Assembly: GCF_020905415.1 (NCBI RefSeq)
Contig: NZ_JAJJMP010000001.1
Span: 1,933,501-1,997,500 of the forward strand
DNA length: 64,000 nucleotides
From: Myroides oncorhynchi
GTDB taxonomy: Bacteria > Bacteroidota > Bacteroidia > Flavobacteriales > Flavobacteriaceae
Reading direction: 5' to 3'
Every line of letters begins with the position of its first letter. The first letter of the stretch is position 1. The translations under genes were made by a program, and so were the position numbers. Positions 43,373 through 51,043 of this stretch are shown piece by piece. The notes beneath the pieces were generated by a model that was not told where the DNA came from, did not search any database, and saw only the letters and a program-made list of their open reading frames with translations.

Positions 43373-43540
43373 CTATAATGTAAAAAGTTTTGATTTAATA
43401 ATATCTACAATTTGTGTTTGATCGACATATTCTATTTGAGTTAGAGGTGAACGTACAGAATTAGCAGTGAGGTAAAAATGATATAATTGAGATAATACAG
43501 GTGAAGTATCTAAAATCCAAAGAGAGTAATAAAAGTTAGA
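43373..43540 (-). pseudogene. 3' remnant of a protein gene (55 codons)
   Basis: On the minus strand a 55-codon open stretch has protein-like composition (for example LYHFYLTANSVRSPLTQIEY), a TAG stop at 43373-43375 and an in-frame TGA immediately upstream (43541-43543). There is no start codon or upstream continuation: all three frames are closed just before it. It lies 67 bases before the HEAT-like gene, so it is probably what is left of another accessory or immunity gene. I do not recognise the family. Confidence 0.5.
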
Positions 43541-44408
43541 TCAGAGAGATGCTTGATTAATTATTCATTCTGATGACATTGTATCCTTATTGTCGGATTA
43601 GAGAAGAGTGGTCAAAGTATAGAAGGAGTATTCTTGGGCAAAAGGCTTGGTTACCCTATGATTGTCCTATTATACTCCTATAATTGTCCTAGGATTTAAC
43701 ATCAAAGCCCGAATTTACTAGGGTTAAAGTAGGTATGAGTTATATCTTTAAATAAGAGTGTTTTTATTAATTATCTCGATATTAGTTGTTTATGTTTTTT
43801 GTGTTCAAAAAAAAAATGATAAGAAAAGTGCTTATTGGGAATTATTTGATCTTGATTTGATGGGAAATGAAAAAAAATTGACTCACTGAATGGTGTTTTA
43901 TTGTTTTTTGTCCTCGATTTAGTAGAAAAAGAAAAAAAAGAAAATAAAAAAATCAGAAGGATTTGTTTAAAAGTATACACTTCATAGTATTACACTTGAG
44001 CTATTGCGTAGTCGGTGAGATTGAAAAAATAATAGGATTCTAGATAACTATACTAATGTGTAGAATAAGTAAAAGCTATTAGAACTTAGATAAACTATAG
44101 TTTTGGATAGAGACTTGATAGTAGAATATCAAATTACTGTTAATTATTTTGATGTTTATTGGGGTGAATTAGTGTTGTATTAGACAGGGGGAAAGTAAAC
44201 AAATAGGCAGGTAAATGAATATAAAAACTTTGGATGTCAATATAATTAGTGCTTTCTAGCTTGTAAGGGTAGAGATAATAGGGGATATGTTAATTAGAAT
44301 GTTTTTAAATAATCGGAATAATTTTATATGCAAGCATAGTAAATTATCAAAAATAAATTCTTATTTTCGTTCGGTAAGTAAAAGTGAAACACAAAAAACA
44401 ATATAAAA
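43541..44408. other. Gene-poor stretch of about 870 bp before etfB
   Basis: No convincing gene. A 69-codon minus-strand frame at 43771-43980 is A/T-biased low complexity and is not called. Two near-copies of a 19-20-bp unit ending in ATTGTCCTA lie in tandem at 43653-43692. The region looks like decayed accessory DNA. TATTTTCG near 44363 is a weak -7 candidate for etfB. Confidence 0.5.
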
Positions 44409-45155
44409 ATGAAAATATTAGTTTGCATCAGTCACGTGCCTGATACTACTTCAAAAATCAACTTCACTAATGGAGATACAGAGTTTGATACTAACGGAGT
44501 ACAGTTCGTAATCAATCCTAATGATGAATATTCTTTAACTAGAGCAATTTGGTTTAAAGAGAAACAAGGAGCTACAGTAACTGTAGTGAACGTAGGTGGA
44601 GCTGATACTGAGGCTACATTGCGTAAGGCATTAGCGATCGGTGCTGATGAGGCTATCCGTGTGAATGCTAATCCATCTGATGGTATGTATGTCGCTAAGC
44701 AATTAGCAGAGGTAGTTAAGAATGGTGGTTTTGACTTGGTTTTAGCTGGTAAAGAATCTTTAGATTATAACGGTGGAATGGTACCTGGTATGCTAGCTGC
44801 ATATTTAGGATATGACTTTATTAACTCTTGTGAGGGAATTGAAGTAGATGGTACATCTGTAAAAGCTATTCGTCAGATAGATGGTGGTAAAGAAACTATC
44901 TCTGGAAAACTACCATTAGTAATTGGTGGACAAAAAGGTATCGTAGATGAGAAAGATTTACGTATCCCTAATATGCGTGGTATTATGTCTGCTAGAACTA
45001 AAGCGTTAGCTGTAGTAGAGCCAGTAGGAGCAGATGTGACTACTAAAGATGTGAAATTTGAAAAACCAGCTGCAAAATCAGCTTGTAAGATGATTTCTCC
45101 TGATAACATAGATGAGTTAATCAACTTGTTACACAACGAGGCGAAAGTTATCTAA
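44409..45155 (+). CDS. etfB: Electron transfer flavoprotein, beta subunit
   Basis: With EtfA this forms the soluble FAD-containing heterodimer that carries electrons from acyl-CoA dehydrogenases toward the quinone pool. It begins MKILVCISHVPDT, typical of EtfB, and has ALAIGADEAIRV and VLAGKESLDYNGGMVPGMLA, the nucleotide-binding and recognition stretches. At 248 aa it is normal. It lies 36 bases before etfA in the same operon. Confidence 0.96.
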   Translation: MKILVCISHVPDTTSKINFTNGDTEFDTNGVQFVINPNDEYSLTRAIWFKEKQGATVTVVNVGGADTEATLRKALAIGADEAIRVNANPSDGMYVAKQLAEVVKNGGFDLVLAGKESLDYNGGMVPGMLAAYLGYDFINSCEGIEVDGTSVKAIRQIDGGKETISGKLPLVIGGQKGIVDEKDLRIPNMRGIMSARTKALAVVEPVGADVTTKDVKFEKPAAKSACKMISPDNIDELINLLHNEAKVI

Positions 45156-45191
45156 TTTCATTTATTTGTAAACCTTTAAAAAAGAAGAATT

Positions 45192-46160
45192 ATGTCAGTT
45201 TTAATATATGCTGAGTCAGCAGAAGGAAAGTTTAAAAAAGTAGCGTTAGAGTTAGCTTCTTATGCTAAGAAAGTAGCAGAGTCATTAGGTACAACAGTGA
45301 CTGCTGTGACAGTCAACGCATCGGATGTTAGTGAATTAGCTCAACACGGTGTAGATAAAGTATTAAAAGTTACGAATGATAAATTAGCTACTTTTAACGC
45401 TAAAGCGTATGCTGATGTTATCAAGCAAGCGGCTAATAAAGAAGGATCTAAAGTAGTAGTATTATCATCTTCTACAGATAGTATTTATGCTGCTCCTTAT
45501 GTAGCTGTAGCTTTAAACGCTGGATTTGCTACTAATGTAGTATCTCTTCCAGAGAGTACTTCTCCTTTCGTAGTAAAGAGAAATTCATTCTCATCTAAAG
45601 CATTCTCTCATACAGAATTAACTACAGATGTAAAAGTTATTGCTTTAGCGAAGAACTCTTATGGATTAGTAGAAGTGGCTGGTGCAGGTGCAATAGAAGA
45701 CTTCGCTCCATCATTAAACGATGCAGACTTTAGCCTGAAAGTAGAAGGAGTAGAGAAAGTGTCTGGTAAAGTAACTATCGCTGATGCTGATATCGTGGTA
45801 TCAGGGGGACGTGGATTAAAAGGGCCGGAGAACTGGAAAATGATCGAGGACTTAGCAGAGGTATTAGGTGGAGCATTAGCGTGTTCTAAGCCTGTATCTG
45901 ACTTAGGGTGGAGATCTCACGAAGAGCACGTAGGACAGACTGGTAAGCCAGTAGCTGCAAACTTATATATCGCAGTAGGTATCTCTGGAGCTATTCAGCA
46001 CATCGCAGGTGTTAACTCATCTAAAGTGAAAGTTGCTATTAATACAGATGCTGAAGCACCATTCTTTAAAGTGGCTGACTATGGTATCGTTGGAGATGCG
46101 TTCCAAATAGTTCCTCAATTAGTAGAGAAGTTAAAAGAGTTTAAAGCAAAGAATGCTTAA
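45192..46160 (+). CDS. etfA: Electron transfer flavoprotein, alpha subunit
   Basis: This is the FAD-binding subunit of ETF, 322 aa. The C-terminal domain has the family signature: VVSGGRGLKGPENWKMIE, CSKPVSDLGW, HVGQTGKPVAANLYIAVGIS and INTDAEAPFFKVADYGIVGD, which surround the flavin. The order etfB-etfA and the short spacer indicate one transcript. A large terminator follows. Confidence 0.97.
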   Translation: MSVLIYAESAEGKFKKVALELASYAKKVAESLGTTVTAVTVNASDVSELAQHGVDKVLKVTNDKLATFNAKAYADVIKQAANKEGSKVVVLSSSTDSIYAAPYVAVALNAGFATNVVSLPESTSPFVVKRNSFSSKAFSHTELTTDVKVIALAKNSYGLVEVAGAGAIEDFAPSLNDADFSLKVEGVEKVSGKVTIADADIVVSGGRGLKGPENWKMIEDLAEVLGGALACSKPVSDLGWRSHEEHVGQTGKPVAANLYIAVGISGAIQHIAGVNSSKVKVAINTDAEAPFFKVADYGIVGDAFQIVPQLVEKLKEFKAKNA

Positions 46161-46186
46161 GCGTTTTTAAAAGCTTTTAAATATAT

Positions 46187-46237
46187 AAGGCAACTAAGAC
46201 AAAGAATATTTATATCTTTGTTTTAGTTGCTTTTTTT
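46187..46237 (+). terminator. Terminator of etfBA
   Basis: A 16-bp stem (46190-46205 with 46215-46230, one G-T pair) is followed by seven T. Its loop and right arm contain TATCTTTG (46213-46220), a possible -7 box for the next gene. Confidence 0.85.
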
Positions 46238-46252
46238 GTATATATAATAATT

Positions 46253-46885
46253 ATGAGTTTAATAAAATTAACGGTAAGCGGGATCTCTTATAGTCATACA
46301 CAAAATGGTGCGTATGCGCTTATATTAGAAGAGGAAGTAGGAAGTAGAAAGTTGCCCATTGTGATAGGAGCATTTGAAGCTCAGTCTATAGCGATAGCGA
46401 TAGAGGATGATATTAAACCACCTAGACCTTTAACACATGACTTGTTTAAATCTCTTGCAGATAGATATAGTATCATCGTTAAAGAGGTTATTATTAATAG
46501 GTTATTAGATGGAATATTCTATTCTAGTTTAGTCTGTGTGAGAGATGGTGTAGAAGAGGTTATAGATGCACGTACATCTGATGCAATAGCTTTGGCAATA
46601 CGTTTTTATGCGCCTATCTATACTTATAAAGATATCTTAGATAAAGCGGGTATTATACTTAATGCTGAGGTAGAAGAAGAACAGGAAGAGGAACAAGAGA
46701 ATCAACAGGACTACTCAGGAGCAGATATTGCGTCTAAAGTAGAACAATTCTTAGAAGAAGAAGCTAAGGCTAATGACTTCTCTGATTATTCTAAACCAGA
46801 GTTAGAGAAGCTACTTAACGAGGCTTTACAAGATGAAGATTACGAGAAAGCAGCGCTATTAAGAGATGAATTAAATAAACGATAA
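46253..46885 (+). CDS. Bifunctional nuclease domain (DUF151) protein with UVR motif
   Basis: This is a 210-aa protein. The DUF151/bifunctional nuclease domain spans about residues 1-130, with [16 protein letters not shown] and [17 protein letters not shown] Glu/Gln-rich linker (about 137-150) follows, then a C-terminal UvrB/UvrC-type helix hairpin ([20 protein letters not shown] and [10 protein letters not shown], about 175-210). This fusion is common in Bacteroidota; its cellular role is not established. It opens a run of nucleotide and folate genes, 22 bases before thyA. Confidence 0.9.
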   Translation: MSLIKLTVSGISYSHTQNGAYALILEEEVGSRKLPIVIGAFEAQSIAIAIEDDIKPPRPLTHDLFKSLADRYSIIVKEVIINRLLDGIFYSSLVCVRDGVEEVIDARTSDAIALAIRFYAPIYTYKDILDKAGIILNAEVEEEQEEEQENQQDYSGADIASKVEQFLEEEAKANDFSDYSKPELEKLLNEALQDEDYEKAALLRDELNKR

Positions 46886-46907
46886 CAGCTACATACACAA
46901 CACAACA

Positions 46908-47732
46908 ATGAAACAATATTTAGGTTTAGTACAAGAGGTTTTAGATAGGGGAACTCAAAAGGGAGATCGCACAGGTACAGGTACTAAGAGTATATTCGGA
47001 CATCAGATGCGCTTCGATCTATCAGAAGGCTTTCCTTTAGTAACAACTAAAAAAGTGCATCTTAAATCTATAATCTATGAGTTATTGTGGTTTTTAAATG
47101 GAGATACTAACACGAAGTATCTAAGTGAGAATGGTGTACGTATCTGGGATGAGTGGGCTGATGAGAATGGGGATTTAGGACCTGTATATGGATACCAATG
47201 GAGAAACTGGAATGGAGAAGGTATTGATCAGATTAAGGAAGTAATAGATACATTAAAGACTAATCCTAACAGTCGCCGTATGATGGTATCTGCTTGGAAT
47301 CCTAGTGTACTACCAGATACTACTGTGTCATTTAGTGAGAATGTAGCGAATGGGAAGGCAGCATTACCTCCTTGTCACTCGTTCTTTCAGTTTTATGTAG
47401 CAGATGGCAAGTTATCTTGTCAACTATATCAGCGTAGTGCAGATGTGTTTTTGGGAGTACCTTTTAATATAGCATCTTATGCGTTATTAACGATGATGGT
47501 GGCACAGGTATGTGATCTAGAAGTAGGAGATTTTATCCATACGTTTGGTGATGTTCATATCTATAATAATCATATAGAACAGGTGATTTTACAATTGAGT
47601 AGAAAACCTAAAGCATTGCCAAAAATGATATTGAATAAAGAAGTGAAAGATATATTTAGTTTTAAATATGAAGATTTTACATTAGAAGGATATGATCCAT
47701 ATCCTGCAATAAAAGGACAAGTATCAATATAA
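46908..47732 (+). CDS. thyA: Thymidylate synthase
   Basis: ThyA methylates dUMP to dTMP with methylenetetrahydrofolate, yielding dihydrofolate. The nucleophile is Cys156 in [13 protein letters not shown], and Arg21 in GDRTGTGT binds phosphate. At 274 aa it is ten residues longer than the E. coli form because of an insertion, [13 protein letters not shown], just before the active site. folA follows two genes later, which suits the recycling of the product dihydrofolate. Confidence 0.97.
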   Translation: MKQYLGLVQEVLDRGTQKGDRTGTGTKSIFGHQMRFDLSEGFPLVTTKKVHLKSIIYELLWFLNGDTNTKYLSENGVRIWDEWADENGDLGPVYGYQWRNWNGEGIDQIKEVIDTLKTNPNSRRMMVSAWNPSVLPDTTVSFSENVANGKAALPPCHSFFQFYVADGKLSCQLYQRSADVFLGVPFNIASYALLTMMVAQVCDLEVGDFIHTFGDVHIYNNHIEQVILQLSRKPKALPKMILNKEVKDIFSFKYEDFTLEGYDPYPAIKGQVSI

Positions 47733-47759
47733 GGCATTTAAATTTTTTAAAAAAAAGTT

Positions 47760-48185
47760 ATGAAGAAAGATGAGTCTTATGAAATGTACGATTATGCTCG
47801 TAGAAGAATACAACAACGAAAGATGTTATTTTTTCATTTTGTAGTGTTTATTCTAGGAAGTATTCTAATGTTTTGTTTTAACGGTTTAGTGCAAGATAAA
47901 AATGCTATAGGATATACAAGTTGGTGGCCTTATGCTATAGGAGCATGGGCTTTATTTGTGTTTTTGCATGCTATAAATGTGATTATTGTAGATAGATTTA
48001 TGGGGAAACGATGGGAGGAAAAACAGTTAACTCGCTTAGTAGATATGCAAGAAAAGAGAATTAGAGAACTAAGAGCAAAAGTAGAAAAGGATTTTCCACT
48101 AGTAGATACACAAAGAGACTTAGGGCACTCTGAGCCTATAGTTAGTGAGCCTAAAGAATCCGCTTCAGAAATAGATAAACAATAA
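47760..48185 (+). CDS. 2TM domain protein
   Basis: This is a 141-aa protein with two transmembrane helices (about residues 22-42 and 57-78) and a coiled, charged C-terminal tail (about 85-141). YDYARRRIQQRKMLFFHFVVF is typical of the Bacteroidota 2TM family. The function is unknown. It lies between thyA and folA, 3 bases before folA, so it is probably in the same transcript. Confidence 0.8.
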   Translation: MKKDESYEMYDYARRRIQQRKMLFFHFVVFILGSILMFCFNGLVQDKNAIGYTSWWPYAIGAWALFVFLHAINVIIVDRFMGKRWEEKQLTRLVDMQEKRIRELRAKVEKDFPLVDTQRDLGHSEPIVSEPKESASEIDKQ

Positions 48186-48188
48186 AAT

Positions 48189-48674
48189 ATGCTGACACTA
48201 ATTGCTGCTGCGGCAGAAAATAATGCATTGGGTAAGGATAATGATCTATTGTGGCATTTGCCAGATGATTTTAAACATTTTAAAGATTTAACTTCTCATC
48301 ATTTTATTATTATGGGGAGAAAGACTTTCGAATCTTTTCCGAAACCATTACCTAATCGGACACATATTATCATTACTCGTCAAGAGGATTATGATGCCCC
48401 ATCTTCATGTATAGTGGTAAATAGTTTAGAGAAAGCATTAGATTTAGTCACAGAACAGGATGAGAGTTTTATTATAGGAGGAGGAGAAATATACCATCTA
48501 GCCATGCCTTTTGCTGATAAAATAGAGTTGACCCGCGTTCATACAGAGTTAGAAGCGGATGCCTTTTTTCCTGTTATAGATGAGCAAAAATGGAAATTAA
48601 TTAGAGAGGACTTTCACGATAAAGATGCAAGACATCAATATCCGTTTACCTTTTTGACTTATATTAAATATTAA
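48189..48674 (+). CDS. folA: Dihydrofolate reductase
   Basis: This enzyme reduces dihydrofolate to tetrahydrofolate with NADPH and is the target of trimethoprim. The conserved segments are present: LIAAAAENNALGKDNDLLWHLPDDF with the catalytic Asp around residue 27, HFIIMGRKTFESF, and FIIGGGEIYHLAM for the cofactor. At 161 aa it is the chromosomal type. It supports thyA two genes upstream. Confidence 0.97.
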   Translation: MLTLIAAAAENNALGKDNDLLWHLPDDFKHFKDLTSHHFIIMGRKTFESFPKPLPNRTHIIITRQEDYDAPSSCIVVNSLEKALDLVTEQDESFIIGGGEIYHLAMPFADKIELTRVHTELEADAFFPVIDEQKWKLIREDFHDKDARHQYPFTFLTYIKY

Positions 48675-48684
48675 TATTCGAATT

Positions 48685-49485
48685 ATGAAAAAAATATTTT
48701 CTCTTATGATATTTGGTCTAATTGGAGTTTCAAGTTTTGCTCAAGATACGTTGAGATTGAAATTTCTGAATAATGAATCTTTGACTTCGGAACAACAGTT
48801 TCTGGGGAAAGATATCTATGATAGTACATATATAAAAGAAGAAGACATTTTTAAAAAGAATACGAAATACAGTGGTGTTCAATATAAAAGTAAACAATTA
48901 GACTCATTGACCTCTATAGATATTACTAATCCTCTAGAATTAATGCTGTTTTATAAAGAGAAAAAGGCAATAGTTATTGTTAATCGTGAGTTAGCAGAGC
49001 GAAGTATAATCGAGTTGGGAGTTAAATTTCCTTCTATGGAAGTAAGTTATGCTGGGGTGAGTACTAAGCGTAATTATTGGTTAGTTAATGAGCGTAATAA
49101 ATCTGTCAATTTATATAATAGCGTTACTTATGAATTGCATCGCGTATTTTCGATTCCTTTAGAGAGTAAAGTAAAGCAGTATTATACTTTACCACATTTA
49201 TTCTTTTGGATTGATACAGACAATGTTTTACATGGTTATAATCTTAGTGGGAGTAATATTTTAACTCATAAATTAGCTTCAGATTATGATTTAATGCAGA
49301 TCTTAGAACAAGATAAATTACTTTATTCTTATAAAGATGTTTTGTATTTTATTGATTTAAAAGCGAGTAAGAGTTTTGTGGTTAGTACAAAGGAAAAAAG
49401 CATTTCAGCCTTCTTTTATAGCAATCAAAAATTGAGTATTTTTGACGGACAGAAATTAAATAATTACTTTATAAAATTACCGTAA
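48685..49485 (+). CDS. Secreted protein of unknown function
   Basis: This is a 266-aa protein with a signal peptide (about residues 1-20, ending SSFAQ). The rest contains many short beta-like segments, such as YWLVNERNKSVNLYNSVTYEL and FFWIDTDNVLHGYNL, which could form a propeller-like or repeat domain. I do not recognise a family. Its last base is shared with the ATG of the kinase gene (TAATG), so the two are translationally coupled. Confidence 0.7.
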   Translation: MKKIFSLMIFGLIGVSSFAQDTLRLKFLNNESLTSEQQFLGKDIYDSTYIKEEDIFKKNTKYSGVQYKSKQLDSLTSIDITNPLELMLFYKEKKAIVIVNRELAERSIIELGVKFPSMEVSYAGVSTKRNYWLVNERNKSVNLYNSVTYELHRVFSIPLESKVKQYYTLPHLFFWIDTDNVLHGYNLSGSNILTHKLASDYDLMQILEQDKLLYSYKDVLYFIDLKASKSFVVSTKEKSISAFFYSNQKLSIFDGQKLNNYFIKLP

Positions 49486-50099
49486 TGCATATAGCTATTG
49501 CTGGAAATATTGGCGCAGGTAAAACTACGCTTACAAATTTGTTGGCCAAACACTATGGTTGGGAACCTCATTATGAAGATGTAGTAGATAATCCATATTT
49601 GGATGATTTCTATCATCAGATGGATCGATGGTCATTTAACTTACAGGTGTATTTTTTAAATAGCCGTTTTCGTCAGGTTTTACAAATCAGACAAAGTGGA
49701 AAGACGATTATCCAGGATCGTACTATTTATGAAGATGCCCATATTTTTGCACCAAATTTACACGCAATGGGCTTAATGTCTAATCGTGATTTTCAAAATT
49801 ATTCTTCATTATTTGAACTAATGCAAGAGTTAGTTGGTGCTCCTGACTTATTAATATATTTAAGAAGCTCTGTTCCTAATTTAGTTGGACAAATTCAAAA
49901 GAGAGGAAGAGATTATGAAAACTCAATCTCTATTGAATATTTAAATAAATTGAATGAGCGTTATGAGGATTGGATCAAAGGTTATGACAAAGGGAAATTA
50001 TTAATTATCGATGTTGATAATCTCGATTTTGTTGAAAATCCAGAAGACTTAGGTAGTGTAATTAATAAAATAGATGCAGAAATAAATGGTCTATTTTAG
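49485..50099 (+). CDS. Deoxynucleoside kinase
   Basis: This is a 204-aa P-loop kinase of the dNK/dGK family, which phosphorylates deoxynucleosides for salvage. The P loop is AIAGNIGAGKTTLTN (about residues 3-17). DRTIYEDAHIFA corresponds to the substrate-site motif DRSIYEDA. YLRSSVPNLVGQIQKRGRDYE is the lid region with conserved arginines. The exact base preference is not visible. It closes the nucleotide/folate run, with a terminator behind. Confidence 0.93.
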   Translation: MHIAIAGNIGAGKTTLTNLLAKHYGWEPHYEDVVDNPYLDDFYHQMDRWSFNLQVYFLNSRFRQVLQIRQSGKTIIQDRTIYEDAHIFAPNLHAMGLMSNRDFQNYSSLFELMQELVGAPDLLIYLRSSVPNLVGQIQKRGRDYENSISIEYLNKLNERYEDWIKGYDKGKLLIIDVDNLDFVENPEDLGSVINKIDAEINGLF

Positions 50100-50122
50100 C
50101 ACACTAGATTTATACAATATAC

Positions 50123-50163
50123 AAAAGCCCTTATTGAAGAAAGCCTTCAATAAGGGCTTTTTA
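50123..50163. terminator. Bidirectional terminator between dNK and lrp-like gene
   Basis: A 17-bp stem (50123-50139 with 50145-50161) with flanking A and T runs lies between convergent genes. Confidence 0.87.
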
Positions 50164-50165
50164 GT

Positions 50166-50627
50166 TTATAGAGGTACGTTGCAAGTTTTTTTAATGGTCT
50201 GAATAACGAATGAACTCTTAATATTAGAAATAATCTCTAGCTTAGATATTTTGTGCACGACGAACTGTTGATAGTCTTGTACATCGTTAACTAATAGTTT
50301 TAATAAGAAGTCAAAGTCACCAGCAATATAGGAAGCCTCTAATACTTCGTCTAAGCTTTTTACATATTCTTCAAACTGTTCAAACAAACTTTCTTGATGT
50401 CTAATCAGTATAACTTGGCAATAGACAATTAGTTTTTTTCCTAGTAAATCGGGATTTAGTTGAGCTGAGTAGCCTTGTATTACTCCAGTTGATTCAAGCT
50501 TCTTTATTCTTTCATGGACGGGGGTTAATGATAGATTTACCTTTTCGGCGAGTTGTTTTGTTGATTGTTTCCCATCTAATTGTAGTTCGATTAGCAGTCT
50601 TCTATCTATTTCATCTATATGTTGCAT
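50166..50627 (-). CDS. Lrp/AsnC family transcriptional regulator
   Basis: This is a 153-aa regulator of the feast/famine family. The N-terminal winged HTH (about residues 3-60) contains DEIDRRLLIELQLDGKQS and LAEKVNLSLTPVHERIKKLE. The C-terminal RAM effector domain (about 65-150) has EVLEASYIAGDFDFLLKLL. Such proteins often respond to amino acids and control divergent genes. Here the divergent unit is the SusC/SusD pair with its Met/Cys-rich leader, which makes amino-acid-related control plausible. Confidence 0.93.
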   Translation of the reverse strand: MQHIDEIDRRLLIELQLDGKQSTKQLAEKVNLSLTPVHERIKKLESTGVIQGYSAQLNPDLLGKKLIVYCQVILIRHQESLFEQFEEYVKSLDEVLEASYIAGDFDFLLKLLVNDVQDYQQFVVHKISKLEIISNIKSSFVIQTIKKTCNVPL

Positions 50628-50752
50628 AGTTAATTTTTCTGTTTAAGAGAATATTGGATAGACAAAAGTATGTTTTTTTTCTATAAGTAGTGTGTGTAGT
50701 AGTTATTTTTTCTTTAATTAAGTATGTGTACTAGTTAATTTTTTTATGTATC

Positions 50753-50760
50753 TATATTTG
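50753..50760 (+). promoter_or_regulatory. -7 box of the SusC/SusD leader
   Basis: TATATTTG, a perfect TAnnTTTG match 29 bases before the leader ORF. No TTG is seen at -33, which would fit an activator-dependent promoter. The upstream DNA is very AT-rich. Confidence 0.55.
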
Positions 50761-50789
50761 CACTGTTATATCAGATAAAAAAATAAGTA

Positions 50790-50915
50790 ATGAAAATTAA
50801 ACAAAAAATAGTAAACCTTTTTTCCAATCAAAGCGACGTATGTGTTCTTGCTGAATCTTTCTCTATGTGTATGGAGAAGATGTGTATGTCTATAGGTGAG
50901 GGAAAGCTTTATTAA
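50790..50915 (+). CDS. Candidate leader peptide, 41 aa, Met/Cys-rich end
   Basis: This is a short ORF starting with ATG 30 bases after a -7 box. It starts MKIKQKIVNLF; codons 26-33 read MCMEKMCM, and another Cys is at codon 18. Four Met and two Cys in eight codons is far from the local composition. An intrinsic terminator follows 19 bases after its stop. I infer an attenuation leader sensing Met- or Cys-tRNA charging, but an independent small protein is possible. There is no strong Shine-Dalgarno, as usual in this phylum. Confidence 0.55.
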   Translation: MKIKQKIVNLFSNQSDVCVLAESFSMCMEKMCMSIGEGKLY

Positions 50916-50934
50916 TTTTTTGTTTTAAAAATGG

Positions 50935-50967
50935 AAAAAGGAGGCTTTGGTAGAGCCTCCTTTTTTT
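50935..50967 (+). terminator. Intrinsic terminator (possible attenuator) before susC
   Basis: A perfect 12-bp stem (50935-50946 with 50954-50965) with GGAGGC/GCCTCC core, a 7-nt loop and a T run lies inside the 5' region of susC. An upstream segment inside the leader ORF, CCTTTTTTCC at 50816-50825, can pair with GGAAAAAGG at 50933-50941 and would disrupt the left arm. Confidence 0.8.
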
Positions 50968-51018
50968 GTATCGCTTTTTTAAGCAGCAAAAAAGCGATAC
51001 TCACTAGTGTGTGCTGCT
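50968..51018 (+). promoter_or_regulatory. Hairpin with pseudoknot potential in the susC 5' UTR
   Basis: 50968-50980 and 50988-51000 are exact complements (13 bp) around the loop AAGCAGC. AGCAGC in that loop (50982-50987) is complementary to GCTGCT at 51013-51018, so an H-type pseudoknot, or an alternative hairpin, can form 26 bases before the susC ATG. It has no T run and so is not itself a terminator. It does not match a riboswitch class I can name. Confidence 0.55.
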
Positions 51019-51043
51019 AAAAATAATAAAATTTTTAGTAAAA

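Noticed and set aside
43653-43692. CRISPR-like repeat
   Set aside because: Only two near-copies of about 20 bp with almost no spacer, so not an array.
43771-43980. 69-codon minus-strand ORF
   Set aside because: Low-complexity A/T-rich translation full of Phe, Ser and Lys, no homologous look, no promoter; it lies in decayed non-coding DNA.
50968-51018. Known SAM-II or preQ1 riboswitch
   Set aside because: The pseudoknot topology is similar, but the loop and conserved bases I know for these classes are not evident; reported only as an unnamed candidate.
51011-51043. Longer start for the SusC protein
   Set aside because: It overlaps the GCTGCT arm of the hairpin region, and the signal peptide begins properly at MKSIKIRL.
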